A stretch of DNA of 22,506 nt from CAYMND01 sp964465065 (lineage in GTDB: Bacteria > Acidobacteriota > Aminicenantia > UBA2199). This document shows positions 5,556-14,788 of the stretch, piece by piece. The notes below the pieces were generated by a model. That model worked only from the letters and a program-made list of their open reading frames with translations, did not search any database and was not told where the DNA came from. Made by a program: the position numbers and the translations under genes. The stretch is from positions 1 through 22,506 of the forward strand of contig CAYXHZ010000048.1 in the NCBI GenBank assembly GCA_964465065.1, read 5' to 3'. The stretch's first letter is position 1, and every line of letters begins with the position of its first letter.

Positions 5556-6905
5556 ATGCTCAGAACCATTTTACTTGTACTGTTGATCTTACCCGGCCTC
5601 GCAACGGCAAGCGGGGACAATCCAAGCGACCGCACCTTCACCGTGCGCCAGGCCCAGGAGTACGCCCTGGCCCATAACCATGAAGCCGAAAACGCCCGTC
5701 TGGACGTTCAGCTGGCCAAGAAGAAAACCTGGGAAACCACGGCCATCGGTCTGCCGCAGGTTTCGGCCAGCGTGGCCTACACCGATATGCTCAAGATCGC
5801 CACCACCCTGATTCCGGCCAAGTTTTTCGATTCCGAAGCCGCTGATGACGAATTCATCGGCGTCAAGTTCGGCACCCAGCACAACGCGTCGCTGGAACTG
5901 ACGGTCAACCAGTTGGTGTTCAACGGTTCCTACATCGTCGGTCTGCAGGCTGCGCAGGTCTACCAGCAGCTTTCCAAGAACCAGCTCGAGAAAAAGGAAG
6001 TCGATATCCGCGAACAGGTGGCCGGCGCCTACTACCTGGTGCTGATGGCCGAAAACAATCTGTCCATTCTGCAGGAGACCCGCAACAACGTCGGCCAGAA
6101 CCTGACCGAGATCGAAGAGATGTACAAGTCCGGTTTCTGCGAGGCGGCCGACGTCGATCAGATCCGCCTGACCCTGACCGATCTGGACACCGCGCTGGCA
6201 TCGACGCAGCGGCAGATCGGGACGGCCTACCTGATGCTGAAATTCCTGATGGGCTACGACTTGAACCAGCCGTTGCGGCTCGGACAGAGCCTGGAACAGA
6301 TTCTGGTCGGGCTCGAGAAGCCGGAGGCTTCCGGCTCAGAATTCGACCTGACCACGCACATCGATTTCCGCGTCATGGATACCCAGGAGAAATCGATGGC
6401 CCTGCTCCTGAAAAAGGAAAAATTCGAATACCTGCCCAGCGTTTCGGCCTTCTTCAGCTATTCGCAGTCGGCCATGCGCGACCAGTTCAATTTCTTCTCC
6501 GGCCAGGAAAAATGGTTTCCGTCGTCGGTTCTGGGACTGAACGTGTCCATTCCGGTGTTTTCCTCCGGACAGCGTCTGGCCCGGGTGGCTCAGGCCGGCC
6601 TGGAACTGCAGAAGGCCAAGAACCAGAAAAAGCAGGTGGCCGATAGTCTGAAACTGGCACTGGAACAAGCCCGTTCCGAATACCAGGACAGCTACGCCCG
6701 ACAGATCAGCACCAACGAGTCGCTGACCCTGGCCAAGCGCATCTACCAGGACAGCCGCAGCAAGTTCAACAAGGGGCTGCTGGACACCATGACCCTGACC
6801 CAGGTTCACAACCAGTACCTGAGCGCCGAAACCAGCCATATTCAGGCGGTCGTCGCGCTGCTCAACGCCAGAAACAAGCTCGATAAAGCCATGAATCGTC
6901 TATAA
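5556..6905 (+). CDS. TolC-family outer-membrane efflux channel (RND system)
   Basis: This 449-residue protein has a signal peptide (MLRTILLVLLILPGLATAS) and two tandem outer-membrane-efflux-protein repeats. Each has long heptad-rich helices and a short strand pair, for example SASVAYTDM...LELTVNQLVFNG in the first half and SVSAFFSYSQS...LGLNVSIPVFSSG in the second. The IPVFSSG element is a TolC-family signature. Trimers form the outer-membrane barrel and periplasmic tunnel of tripartite pumps. Start ATG 5556 has GGAGAA at 5545-5550. The next gene starts 16 bp after the stop. It is the first gene of an operon with a membrane fusion protein and an RND permease, and is therefore probably dedicated to them. 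Confidence 0.92.
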   Translation: MLRTILLVLLILPGLATASGDNPSDRTFTVRQAQEYALAHNHEAENARLDVQLAKKKTWETTAIGLPQVSASVAYTDMLKIATTLIPAKFFDSEAADDEFIGVKFGTQHNASLELTVNQLVFNGSYIVGLQAAQVYQQLSKNQLEKKEVDIREQVAGAYYLVLMAENNLSILQETRNNVGQNLTEIEEMYKSGFCEAADVDQIRLTLTDLDTALASTQRQIGTAYLMLKFLMGYDLNQPLRLGQSLEQILVGLEKPEASGSEFDLTTHIDFRVMDTQEKSMALLLKKEKFEYLPSVSAFFSYSQSAMRDQFNFFSGQEKWFPSSVLGLNVSIPVFSSGQRLARVAQAGLELQKAKNQKKQVADSLKLALEQARSEYQDSYARQISTNESLTLAKRIYQDSRSKFNKGLLDTMTLTQVHNQYLSAETSHIQAVVALLNARNKLDKAMNRL

Positions 6906-6921
6906 AAGAGAGGAACAGCAA

Positions 6922-7974
6922 ATGAAAAAAATCATCGTCGTCATCGTTTTATCCCTGATATTGGTCGCGTCCGCCTGCCAGGACAGACCGGCCGAGGCCC
7001 AGACCGTACCGGAAACGGAAAACGAGCGCATCCTGGTCCAGACCCGGCAGCTCGCTCCGGAACGTTTTGTCCACAAGGTGAGCGTCAACGGTTCGGTGGA
7101 AGCCGTGCTGGAGGCCTTCGTCAGTCCGGAGACCAACGGCCAGATCAAGGCCATCCATGTCCGCGAAGGGCAGCGGGTCAACAAAGGGCAGCTGCTGGTG
7201 TCGCTGAATTCCGACGCCATCCGCAGCGGCATCGCTGAAGTGCGCAGCGCTCTGCTGCTGGCCCAGACGGTGTACGAACGCCGTCAGGGTCTGTGGGAAA
7301 AGAAGATCGGTTCGGAAATCCAGGTCCTGGAGGCCAAGGCCAACAAGGAATCGCTGGAGAACCATCTGCAGTCGCTGCAGGCCCAGCTGGATATGGCCGA
7401 GATCCGCGCCCCGTTCACCGGAATCGTCGACAAGATCGACCGCAAGGAAGGGGAGTTGGCCATGCCCGGGCTGGAACTGCTGCAGCTGGTCAACCTGAGC
7501 CGCATGCGCATCAACGCCGAACTGGCCGAAAGTTACCTGGACCGAGTCAAGGCCGGCGATGCCGTGGAAGTCACCTTCCCGACCTATCCGGACCGCAAAA
7601 TGAGCGCCAGTATCCAGCGCATCAGCAATTCGGTCAACCCCAAGAACCGTACGGTCGTGGTGCAGGTGGAATTTGATAACCCGGACGAGTCCATAAAGCC
7701 CAACATGATGGCCGCGCTCAGCTTCAACGATTTCAGCAGCGAGCAGGCGCTGACCGTGCCGGCAATCGTGGTCAAAGACGATCTGCAGGGTCGATTCGTC
7801 TACGTGCTCGAGGCTCAGGGCGAACAGGCGCTGGCCCGCAAGACCTACATCAAGACCGGCCTGACCGAGCAGGGGCAGACCATGGTCACCTCCGGCCTCA
7901 ATCCGGGGCAGCAGGTGATCGTCGTCGGCTACAACCAGATCAGCAACGGCAGCGCGGTACGCGCTCAGAACTGA
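6922..7974 (+). CDS. RND efflux periplasmic adaptor (membrane fusion protein, HlyD/AcrA family)
   Basis: This 350-residue protein starts with a lipoprotein-like signal ending VASAC (C19), so it is probably anchored in the inner membrane by lipid. A first lipoyl half-motif (about 65-95, VSPETNGQIKAIHVREGQRV) precedes a short alpha-hairpin (about 100-145), and the second half follows (MAEIRAPFTGIVDKI, then GELAMPG). The beta-barrel domain (ADSYLDRVKAGDAVEVTFP-like region, about 190-265) and membrane-proximal domain follow. The protein bridges the RND permease and the TolC channel. GAGAGGAA before the ATG is a good ribosome-binding site, and the stop is 39 bp before the permease gene. Confidence 0.92.
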   Translation: MKKIIVVIVLSLILVASACQDRPAEAQTVPETENERILVQTRQLAPERFVHKVSVNGSVEAVLEAFVSPETNGQIKAIHVREGQRVNKGQLLVSLNSDAIRSGIAEVRSALLLAQTVYERRQGLWEKKIGSEIQVLEAKANKESLENHLQSLQAQLDMAEIRAPFTGIVDKIDRKEGELAMPGLELLQLVNLSRMRINAELAESYLDRVKAGDAVEVTFPTYPDRKMSASIQRISNSVNPKNRTVVVQVEFDNPDESIKPNMMAALSFNDFSSEQALTVPAIVVKDDLQGRFVYVLEAQGEQALARKTYIKTGLTEQGQTMVTSGLNPGQQVIVVGYNQISNGSAVRAQN

Positions 7975-8013
7975 ACACGGAATCCTGTTTAAAGACAATT
8001 CAAGAGGTACAGT

Positions 8014-11000
8014 ATGGACATGCGCAACGACAGCGATAAAAAACTGGTGCGGAATTTTCGCCTGACCACCTTCGCCCTGAACAACCGCACCACGGTCATT
8101 CTGTTGACCGCTCTGCTGGTCATCTTCGGCCTGATGGCCTACAACTCGATGCCCCTGGAGCTGTCTCCGGAGGTGAATGTGCCCTGGGTGTTCGTCAATA
8201 CCGTCTACCCCGGCAACGCGCCGCTGGATATCGAAAATCTGATCACCCGGCCGCTGGAGAAGGAGATCAACACCGTTTCCGGCATCAAGAAGATCAGCTC
8301 GAACTCCAGCCAGGACAGCTCGTTCGTCTACGTCGAGTTCAATTCCAACGTGGAGATCAACAAGGCTCTTCAGGACGTCAAGGACGCCGTGGACCGGGCC
8401 AAGAGCGATCTGCCCAGCGATCTGGACAACGATCCGATGGTTTTCGAACTCGATTTCAACGAGTTCCCGATCATCAACATCAACCTGTCCGGCGATTTCA
8501 GCGTTCAGGAGCTCAAAAATTACGCCGAATTCCTCGAGGAGGATCTGGAAGCGATCACCGAGGTGTCCGAAGTCAACATCAAGGGCGTCAGCGAGCGCGA
8601 GATCCAGATCAACGTCGATCCGGCCAAACTGGAAGCCTACGAGATGACCTTCGACGATATCACCAGTGCCGTCGATTACGAAAACATGAACGTCGCTGGC
8701 GGCGAAATCGTGGTCGACAAGACCCGGCGGGCGGTGCGTACCGTCGGCGAGTTCGACAAGGCCGAGGACCTGGGCAATATCATCGTCAAGCAGGAAGACG
8801 GGGCCGATATCGTCTACCTGCGCGATCTGGCCGAAGTGGTCGACGGTTTCGAGGAGACCAAGAGCTACGCCCGCCTCGACAAGCAACCGGTCGTTTCGCT
8901 GCAGGTGGTCAAGAAGGCCCGCGAAAACCTGGTTGTCGCCGTCGACAAGATCCGGGCCCGTCTCGACGCCGCCAAAAAGAACAAGAATCTGCCGGCCAAC
9001 CTGATCGTCACCCTGACCAACGACAATTCCGAATACATCCGTTCCATGGTTTCCGAGCTGGAAAACAGCATCATCATGGGCGTCATCTTCGTCGTCGGCG
9101 TGCTGTTCCTGTTTCTGGGCCTGCGCAACGCCCTGTTCGTCGGCCTGGCCATTCCCATGTCCATGTTCATCTCCTTCATCGTCCTCAGCGCCCTGGGCAC
9201 GACCGTCAACATGATGGTCCTGTTCGCCCTGGTGCTGGCTCTGGGCATGCTGGTCGACAACGGCATCGTGGTCATCGAAAACATCCACCGCTTCATCCAG
9301 CAGGGCTATTCGTTCTTCGAAGCCGCCCGCCAGGGTGTCGGCGAGATCGCCTGGCCGGTCATCACCTCCACCCTGACCACACTGGCCGCCTTTTCCCCGC
9401 TCATCTTCTGGGAGGGGATCATGGGCGAATTCATGAAGTATCTGCCGATCACCCTGATCGTGGCGCTGTCGGCCTCGCTGTTCGTGGCCCTGGTCATCAA
9501 CCCGGTTCTGGCGCTAAAATTCGTCAAACGGGAAGAGGATATCCGCAACCTGCCGCGGCAGAAGGCCTGGAAGCTGTCCGCCATCCTGACCGGCGTCGGT
9601 CTGCTGTTTTTCACGATCGGAGTCAATGCCATCGCTTCCCTGTGCGGCATCGCCGTCATCCTGATCCTGCTCTACCACTTTTTCCTCTTCGACCTCAGCC
9701 AGTGGTTCCAGGCCAAGGTCCTGGTCCGCATGGAGCAGGGCTACCGCAGGATTCTCGATTTCGCCCTGACCGGCCGGCGCCCGCGCTGGATCATCGTTTC
9801 CATGGTGCTGCTGCTCGTGTTTTCGGCGGTATTTTTCGGCATGCGCCAGTCCAAGGTGCTGTTTTTCCCAGACAACGAGCCTTCGTTCATCAATATCTTC
9901 GCCGAATTGCCGGTGGGTACCGACATCCAGGCCACCAACGAATTCATGCGCGGTTTCGAAGACAGGGTCTTCGAGCTGCTCGAGCCTCATCGCCAGATCG
10001 TCAAGTCGGTGCTGACCACGATCGGCGAGGGTGTGGTCGGCGAAAACGAGATCAGCGCCGGCAGCACCACGCCCCACAAGGGCATGCTGACGGTTCACTT
10101 CGTCGATTTTCTCTACCGCGACGGTGTCAACACTTCCGCAATCATGAAAACGCTCAGCGACGAACTGATCGGCCGCTACCCCGGCGTGCAGGTTCAGGTG
10201 GTCAAAAACGAGATGGGACCGCCGACCGGGAAACCGATCAACCTGGAAATCAGCGGTGACGACTTCGCCACTCTGGCCGCCCTGGCCCAGGACGTCCAGC
10301 ATCACCTGGCTGCCTCCAAAGTGCCGGGAGTCGAGGGACTCAAGATGGACCTGGACCTGGGCAGTCCGGAACTGGTCATCACCATCGACCGGGACAGCGC
10401 GCGCCGTTTCGGCATGTCGACCGCCCAGATCGCATCCACCATCCGCACCGCCCTGTTCGGCAAGGAGGTGTCCAAGCTCAAGGACGGCGAAGACGATTAC
10501 CCCATCGTGGTCCGTTTCGCCGAACGCTACCGCAACCAGATCGACGTCCTGCTGAATCAGAAGATCACCTTCCGCAGCCAGAACACCGGTAAAATCATGC
10601 AGGTGCCCATCGCCGCCGTGGCCCGGACCAACTACGGCAACACCTACGACAAGGTCAACCGCCTGAACCTGAAACGGGTCATCACCCTGTGGTCCAACGT
10701 TCTGCCCGGCTACAACCCCAACGAAATCATCGGCCGCCTGAAGGCGGAAATGAACGAATTCCGGATGCCCGAAGGCTACAGCTTCAAATTTTCCGGGCAG
10801 CAGGAGGAGCAGGACGAGACCTCGGCCTTTCTCGGCAAGGCCATGCTGATTGCCCTGGCCCTGATCGCCCTGATTATGGTCCTGCAGTTCAACTCCTTCG
10901 TCAAGCCGATGATCATCATGTTCACGGTGGTGCTCAGCACCATCGGCGTCTTTCTCGGCCTGGGCGCCTTCAAGATGGAATTCGTCATCCTGATGACCGG

Positions 11001-11454
11001 CATCGGTATCATTTCGCTGGCCGGAGTCGTGGTCAACAACGCCATCGTTCTGATCGACTACATCAATTTTCTCAAGGCGCAGGCCAAGCTCCGCCTGGGG
11101 CTGGGCGAGGAGCAGGACCTGCCGATCCAGGAGATCCGCGACTGTATCGTCCAGGCCGGCCGCACCCGCCTGCGCCCGGTACTGCTGACGGCCATCACCA
11201 CCGTATTGGGTCTGGTTCCGATGGCCATCGGTCTGAACGTCAACTTCATTACCCTGCTCAGCCGCTTCGATGGCCAGATTTTCTTCGGCGGCGACAATTC
11301 CAAGTTCTGGGGTCCCATGTCCTGGACCGTCATCTTCGGTCTGACCTTCGCGACGGTGCTGACCCTGGTGGTCATTCCGGTCCTGTACTATGTCTGCAAC
11401 CGCATCAAGATCGACTGGAAGGAACGTCGGACGGCCAAAGCGGGCAGCGTGTAA
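8014..11454 (+). CDS. RND-family efflux permease (HAE1-type), with two extra central membrane segments
   Basis: This 1146-residue inner-membrane proton antiporter is about 100 residues longer than AcrB. TM1 is at about 27-45, followed by the porter domain with PLEKEINTVSGIKKI, then TM2-6 at about 350-505. After TM6 two further hydrophobic stretches (about 521-541 and 543-560) precede TM7 at about 592-610, so 14 rather than 12 segments are likely. The TM4 relay reads LVDNG (D415, N416), where AcrB has DD. The TM10 site reads VVNNA (N1008, N1009) instead of AcrB KNA (K940). Another insert (about 1076-1102) extends the loop before TM12. These variants recur in a known HAE1 subgroup, so function is expected. 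Last gene of the operon, followed by a terminator; substrate unknown. Confidence 0.93.
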   Translation: MDMRNDSDKKLVRNFRLTTFALNNRTTVILLTALLVIFGLMAYNSMPLELSPEVNVPWVFVNTVYPGNAPLDIENLITRPLEKEINTVSGIKKISSNSSQDSSFVYVEFNSNVEINKALQDVKDAVDRAKSDLPSDLDNDPMVFELDFNEFPIININLSGDFSVQELKNYAEFLEEDLEAITEVSEVNIKGVSEREIQINVDPAKLEAYEMTFDDITSAVDYENMNVAGGEIVVDKTRRAVRTVGEFDKAEDLGNIIVKQEDGADIVYLRDLAEVVDGFEETKSYARLDKQPVVSLQVVKKARENLVVAVDKIRARLDAAKKNKNLPANLIVTLTNDNSEYIRSMVSELENSIIMGVIFVVGVLFLFLGLRNALFVGLAIPMSMFISFIVLSALGTTVNMMVLFALVLALGMLVDNGIVVIENIHRFIQQGYSFFEAARQGVGEIAWPVITSTLTTLAAFSPLIFWEGIMGEFMKYLPITLIVALSASLFVALVINPVLALKFVKREEDIRNLPRQKAWKLSAILTGVGLLFFTIGVNAIASLCGIAVILILLYHFFLFDLSQWFQAKVLVRMEQGYRRILDFALTGRRPRWIIVSMVLLLVFSAVFFGMRQSKVLFFPDNEPSFINIFAELPVGTDIQATNEFMRGFEDRVFELLEPHRQIVKSVLTTIGEGVVGENEISAGSTTPHKGMLTVHFVDFLYRDGVNTSAIMKTLSDELIGRYPGVQVQVVKNEMGPPTGKPINLEISGDDFATLAALAQDVQHHLAASKVPGVEGLKMDLDLGSPELVITIDRDSARRFGMSTAQIASTIRTALFGKEVSKLKDGEDDYPIVVRFAERYRNQIDVLLNQKITFRSQNTGKIMQVPIAAVARTNYGNTYDKVNRLNLKRVITLWSNVLPGYNPNEIIGRLKAEMNEFRMPEGYSFKFSGQQEEQDETSAFLGKAMLIALALIALIMVLQFNSFVKPMIIMFTVVLSTIGVFLGLGAFKMEFVILMTGIGIISLAGVVVNNAIVLIDYINFLKAQAKLRLGLGEEQDLPIQEIRDCIVQAGRTRLRPVLLTAITTVLGLVPMAIGLNVNFITLLSRFDGQIFFGGDNSKFWGPMSWTVIFGLTFATVLTLVVIPVLYYVCNRIKIDWKERRTAKAGSV

Positions 11455-11471
11455 GCTCATCATCGTCAACG

Positions 11472-11510
11472 GCCGGGGCGCGTTTGTGCACGCGCTCCGG
11501 CAATCTTTTT
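11472..11510 (+). terminator. Rho-independent terminator of the RND operon
   Basis: An 11-bp stem with one G-U pair (11472-11482 with 11491-11501), an 8-nt loop and a run of five T residues at 11506-11510 lie 17 bp after the RND permease stop. Confidence 0.85.
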
Positions 11511-11599
11511 CGGGGGTCTGCGGCTTGGTGGCCGGCTTGACGGTGGAAAAAAATGACTCACGCTTTACAATACTCTATGGTTAAGTGGAGGAGTCGGAA

Positions 11600-12751
11600 A
11601 TGAGAGAAAAAGTGTTGGCCGCCGTTTGGCTTTCCGCCGTTCTGTCGACCGCCGCGTTTATTTCCTGCAATGCGAACCGGAACGAACCGCTCCGGGTCGC
11701 TTCGGCCGCTGCCGAGGCCGGGGAGAAGCTGAGTCCGATCCAGGAGCTGGGCCGGCGCCTGTTTTTTGAAGAGAGCCTCTCGTTTCCACCCGGCCAATCC
11801 TGCGCCAGCTGCCACGATCCGAAGCTGGCCTTCGCCAGCCCGGTCAAGGAACTGCCGGTTTCCCGCGGTGCCGTTGCCGGGCGCTACGGAAGCCGCAACG
11901 ACCTGGTGGCCAGTTATGCCGCCTTCGTGCCGCCGCTGCACAAAGATCCTGCGGAAGGGATATGGATCGGTGGTCTGTTCTGGGACGGCCGTGTCGACAG
12001 CCTGGCCGAGCAGGCCAAGCAACCGCCGCTGAACCCGGTGGAGATGGCCGCTCCAAACCCGGAAGCCCTTCTGTCCCGGCTGCGCGGCCTGGAGTACGCC
12101 GCCCTGTTTAGCGATGTCTTCGGTGCCGATGCCCTGGACGATCCGCAGCGGGCTTTCGAACATATGGCCCGGGCCATCGAGGCCTTTGAAAGGACGAAGA
12201 CCTTCAGTCCCTTCTCATCGCGATACGACGCCTACCTTGCCGGGCAAGGCAAGCTGAGCGAACAGGAATTGCGCGGGCTGGCCCTGTTCGAGGATGAGAA
12301 GAAGGGCAACTGCGCCGCCTGCCATCCCAGTCGGCCGGGACCGGACGGACGGCCGCCACTGTTCAGCGATTTCAGCTATGACAACCTGGGCGTGCCCAAA
12401 AATCCCGAGAACCCCCACTACCTCCTGCCCCGGGAGCTGAATCCGGCCGGACTGGATTTCGTCGACCTGGGCCTGGGGACGACGGTCAAAGATGCGGCCG
12501 AGAACGGCAAGTTCCGCGTGCCGACCCTGCGCAACGCGTCCCTGACCGGGCCCTACATGCACAACGGCCTGTTCAAGACCCTTTTTTCGGTAGTGGCGTT
12601 CTACAACAGCCGGGATATCGCTCCCTGGCCGCCGCCGGAGGTCAAAGAGAACGTGAACCGCGAGGAGATGGGGAATCTGAAACTGACCAATGCCGAGATG
12701 GAGGACATCGTCGCCTTCCTGCATACCCTGAGCGACGACTGGGGGAAGTAG
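11600..12751 (+). CDS. Di-haem cytochrome c peroxidase / MauG-family protein
   Basis: This 383-residue exported protein has two CxxCH haem-binding sites, C68-A-S-C-H72 and C238-A-A-C-H242, the classic layout of bacterial cytochrome c peroxidases and MauG. FWDGR at 127-131, FRVPTLRN at 305-312 and TGPYMHNGLFKTL at 316-328, with a likely axial M320, are family landmarks. It would act in the periplasm, reducing H2O2 with electrons from small cytochromes or oxidising a protein substrate. The N-terminal segment ends FISC, so it may be a lipoprotein, though the -3 residue is atypical. ATG 11600 has a perfect GGAGGAG at 11587-11593. A terminator separates it from the RND operon, so it is its own unit. 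Confidence 0.9.
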   Translation: MREKVLAAVWLSAVLSTAAFISCNANRNEPLRVASAAAEAGEKLSPIQELGRRLFFEESLSFPPGQSCASCHDPKLAFASPVKELPVSRGAVAGRYGSRNDLVASYAAFVPPLHKDPAEGIWIGGLFWDGRVDSLAEQAKQPPLNPVEMAAPNPEALLSRLRGLEYAALFSDVFGADALDDPQRAFEHMARAIEAFERTKTFSPFSSRYDAYLAGQGKLSEQELRGLALFEDEKKGNCAACHPSRPGPDGRPPLFSDFSYDNLGVPKNPENPHYLLPRELNPAGLDFVDLGLGTTVKDAAENGKFRVPTLRNASLTGPYMHNGLFKTLFSVVAFYNSRDIAPWPPPEVKENVNREEMGNLKLTNAEMEDIVAFLHTLSDDWGK

Positions 12752-12771
12752 GGCGGGGATGAACCCCGCCC
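12751..12771. terminator. Hairpin between convergent genes, possible bidirectional terminator
   Basis: GGGCGGGG (12751-12758) and CCCCGCCC (12764-12771) form a perfect 8-bp stem with a 5-nt loop in the 32-bp gap between the peroxidase gene and the oppositely oriented permease gene. No T-run follows on either strand, so terminator function is uncertain. Confidence 0.4.
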
Positions 12772-12783
12772 CCGGCACAAGCC

Positions 12784-13998
12784 CTATTCGTAGCGTAAAG
12801 CCTCGATCGGATTCAGGCGGGCCGCCTTGCGGGATGGATAGAAGCCGAAGAAGATACCGACCACCCCGGAAAAGCAGAAGGCGAAAAAGATGATGAACGG
12901 GTCGACGAGCAGCGAGGTGTTGATCAGTTTGGCGGTGATCTTCCCCAGGCCCAGACCCAGCAGTATGCCGATGATGCCGCCCAGCAGGCTGAGAATGGCC
13001 GATTCGATCAGAAACTGAATCATGACGTCGCTGCCGCGGGCGCCGATGGCCATGCGGATGCCGATTTCCCGGGTGCGCTCGGTCACCGACACCAGCATGA
13101 TGTTCATGATGCCGATACCGCCGACCAGGAGCGAGACGCCGGCGATGGCCCCCAGCAGCATGGTCATGGTACCGGTGACCGTGGTCATGCGGGTCAGCAG
13201 CTCGGTCTGGGAACGGACGTGGAAATCGTCGTCGACTCCTTCCCGCAGTTTGTGGGTTCGGCGCAGGATGGCGCTGATCTTGTTCTGGGCGTTTTCGGTC
13301 TCCTCCTCGGAGATGGCGCTGACGGTGATCATGTTGATGGATTTGCCGTCGCTCATGCGGTACAGGACCGTTTCGAACGGCGCCAGAATGATGTCGTCCT
13401 GATCGCCCATGCCGCTCTGCCCTTTCTCTTCCAGGACGCCGATGACCGTGAACGGGATGTTGCCGATGCGGATCTTCTGGCCGATGGGGTCGACGTCGGC
13501 GAACAGTTCCTCGACGACGGTCTGGCCGAGCACCGCCACTTTTTTACGGGCGTGGACGTCCTTTTCGGAAAAAAACGAGCCGTTGGACAGGGCCCAGTCC
13601 TTGATGGTCAGATAGTTGGCGGCCACGCCCTGGGTGCGCGTCGACCAGTTCCGGTTGTTGGCGATGACCTGACCGGAGGCACTGACGACCGGGGAAACGT
13701 AGCGGATCAGGTTGCCTTCGTCCTGCAAGGCCTGGACATCGGTCATGGTCAGCGAGTAATAACTGCCGGCGCCGCGGTTGACGCCGCCCTGACGACTGGA
13801 TCCGGGCATGATCATGATGATGTTGGTGCCCATGGAGGAAATCTCTTTCTGGATATCGGCCGAGGCACCCTGGCCGACCGACACCAGGGCGATCACCGCT
13901 CCGACGCCGATGACGATGCCCAGGATGGTCAGGGCGCTGCGCATGCGGTTCTTCATGATGCTTTTCATGGCCACTTTGATCAGGTTGGTCCATTTCAT
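12784..13998 (-). CDS. MacB-like ABC transporter permease (MacB_PCD/FtsX)
   Basis: This 404-residue permease has the MacB layout: TM1 at about 21-42 after a basic N-terminus (SIMKNRMRSALTILGIVIG), a large periplasmic core domain (about 45-275), then TM2-4 at about 280-303, 327-352 and 367-386 with the FtsX signature TERTREIGIRMAIGARGSDV. The C-terminus PSRKAARLNPIEALRYE is typical. MacB of E. coli fuses ATPase and permease; here the ATPase is the separate preceding gene, with which it overlaps by ATGA (13995-13998). Such pumps do not carry substrate through the membrane but push periplasmic substrates into the TolC tunnel. Macrolides, peptides and lipoproteins are known substrates of the family; this one is unknown. 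Confidence 0.93.
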   Translation of the reverse strand: MKWTNLIKVAMKSIMKNRMRSALTILGIVIGVGAVIALVSVGQGASADIQKEISSMGTNIIMIMPGSSRQGGVNRGAGSYYSLTMTDVQALQDEGNLIRYVSPVVSASGQVIANNRNWSTRTQGVAANYLTIKDWALSNGSFFSEKDVHARKKVAVLGQTVVEELFADVDPIGQKIRIGNIPFTVIGVLEEKGQSGMGDQDDIILAPFETVLYRMSDGKSINMITVSAISEEETENAQNKISAILRRTHKLREGVDDDFHVRSQTELLTRMTTVTGTMTMLLGAIAGVSLLVGGIGIMNIMLVSVTERTREIGIRMAIGARGSDVMIQFLIESAILSLLGGIIGILLGLGLGKITAKLINTSLLVDPFIIFFAFCFSGVVGIFFGFYPSRKAARLNPIEALRYE

Positions 13999-14774
13999 TT
14001 TCCGTTCTCCATTTCCATTGCTTTATCCGCATTTTCCAGTTCCAGCGGCCCGCTGTAATGGGCCAGGTCCTCGGCGGCGTCGTGGCGGTCGCTGACCGCC
14101 TGGTCCTTGATCTTCAGGCCGTCCTGCAGGATCACCTTGCGCTTGGCGTACCCGGCGATGTCGTGCTCGTGGGTGACCAGGATGATGGTCAGCCCCTGGC
14201 GGTTGAGCTGCTGAAACAGGCTCATCACCTCCAGGGAGGTGCGCGTGTCCAGGTTGCCGGTGGGCTCGTCGGCCAGCAGGATGGTCGGTTCGTTGACCAG
14301 GGCCCGGGCGATGGCCACGCGTTGCTGCTGCCCGCCGGAAAGCTGGCTGGGTTCGTGGTCCAGCCGGTGTTCCAGCCCGACCCGCTTCAGGGCGGCGATG
14401 GCCTTGTCGCGGGGCTTGACCGTCTGCGGGCGGCGGTCGTATAGCAGTGGCAGTTCGACGTTTTCGATGGCGCTGGTCCGGGCCAGCAGGTTGTAGCCCT
14501 GGAAAACGAAGCCGATCTTCTGGTTGCGGATTTCGGCCAGGTTGCGGGGGCTGAGCTGGTCCAGCTGGATACCCTCCAGCAGGTAGCTGCCCGAGCTGGC
14601 TTGGTCCAGGCAGCCGATGACGTTCATCAGCGTCGATTTTCCGGATCCCGAGGCGCCCATGATGGCGACGAATTCGCCTTCGTCGACCAGCAGGTCCACG
14701 CTGCGCAGGGCGACCACGTCCAGGTCGCCGACCCGGTACACTTTGCGGATTTGCTTGAGTTCGATGGGTCTCAT
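13995..14774 (-). CDS. ABC transporter ATP-binding protein (MacB/LolD type)
   Basis: This 259-residue nucleotide-binding subunit has every motif: Walker A GASGSGKST (40-48), Q-loop Q92, signature LSGGQ (145-149), Walker B ILLADE (165-170) with catalytic E170, and H-loop H202. The body is closest in form to LolD/MacB ATPases (EFVAIMGASGSGKSTLMNVIGCLD). About 35 residues beyond residue 222 form a charged tail not needed for the fold. GAGGGG before the ATG is a good ribosome-binding site, 14 bp from the adaptor stop, and the gene overlaps the permease start by 4 bp. Pairing with an FtsX-type permease and an HlyD-type adaptor points to a MacAB-type exporter rather than Lol. Confidence 0.95.
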   Translation of the reverse strand: MRPIELKQIRKVYRVGDLDVVALRSVDLLVDEGEFVAIMGASGSGKSTLMNVIGCLDQASSGSYLLEGIQLDQLSPRNLAEIRNQKIGFVFQGYNLLARTSAIENVELPLLYDRRPQTVKPRDKAIAALKRVGLEHRLDHEPSQLSGGQQQRVAIARALVNEPTILLADEPTGNLDTRTSLEVMSLFQQLNRQGLTIILVTHEHDIAGYAKRKVILQDGLKIKDQAVSDRHDAAEDLAHYSGPLELENADKAMEMENGK

Positions 14775-14788
14775 GGACTACCCCTCGA

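Noticed and set aside
6949..9288. A 779-codon open frame on the minus strand opposite the adaptor and RND permease genes
   Set aside because: The protein is dominated by H, D, Q and G with no fold or motif and mirrors strongly conserved genes on the other strand; such frames arise from the GC-rich codon bias.
9514..11469. A 651-codon minus-strand frame opposite the second half of the RND permease
   Set aside because: It has the same composition artefact, lacks a ribosome-binding site and spans fully conserved coding sequence.
13995..14774. Assignment of the ABC ATPase as the lipoprotein exporter LolD
   Set aside because: The motifs would fit, but the operon has a TolC channel and a MacA-like adaptor and no LolC/E-like pair, so a MacAB-type pump is more likely.
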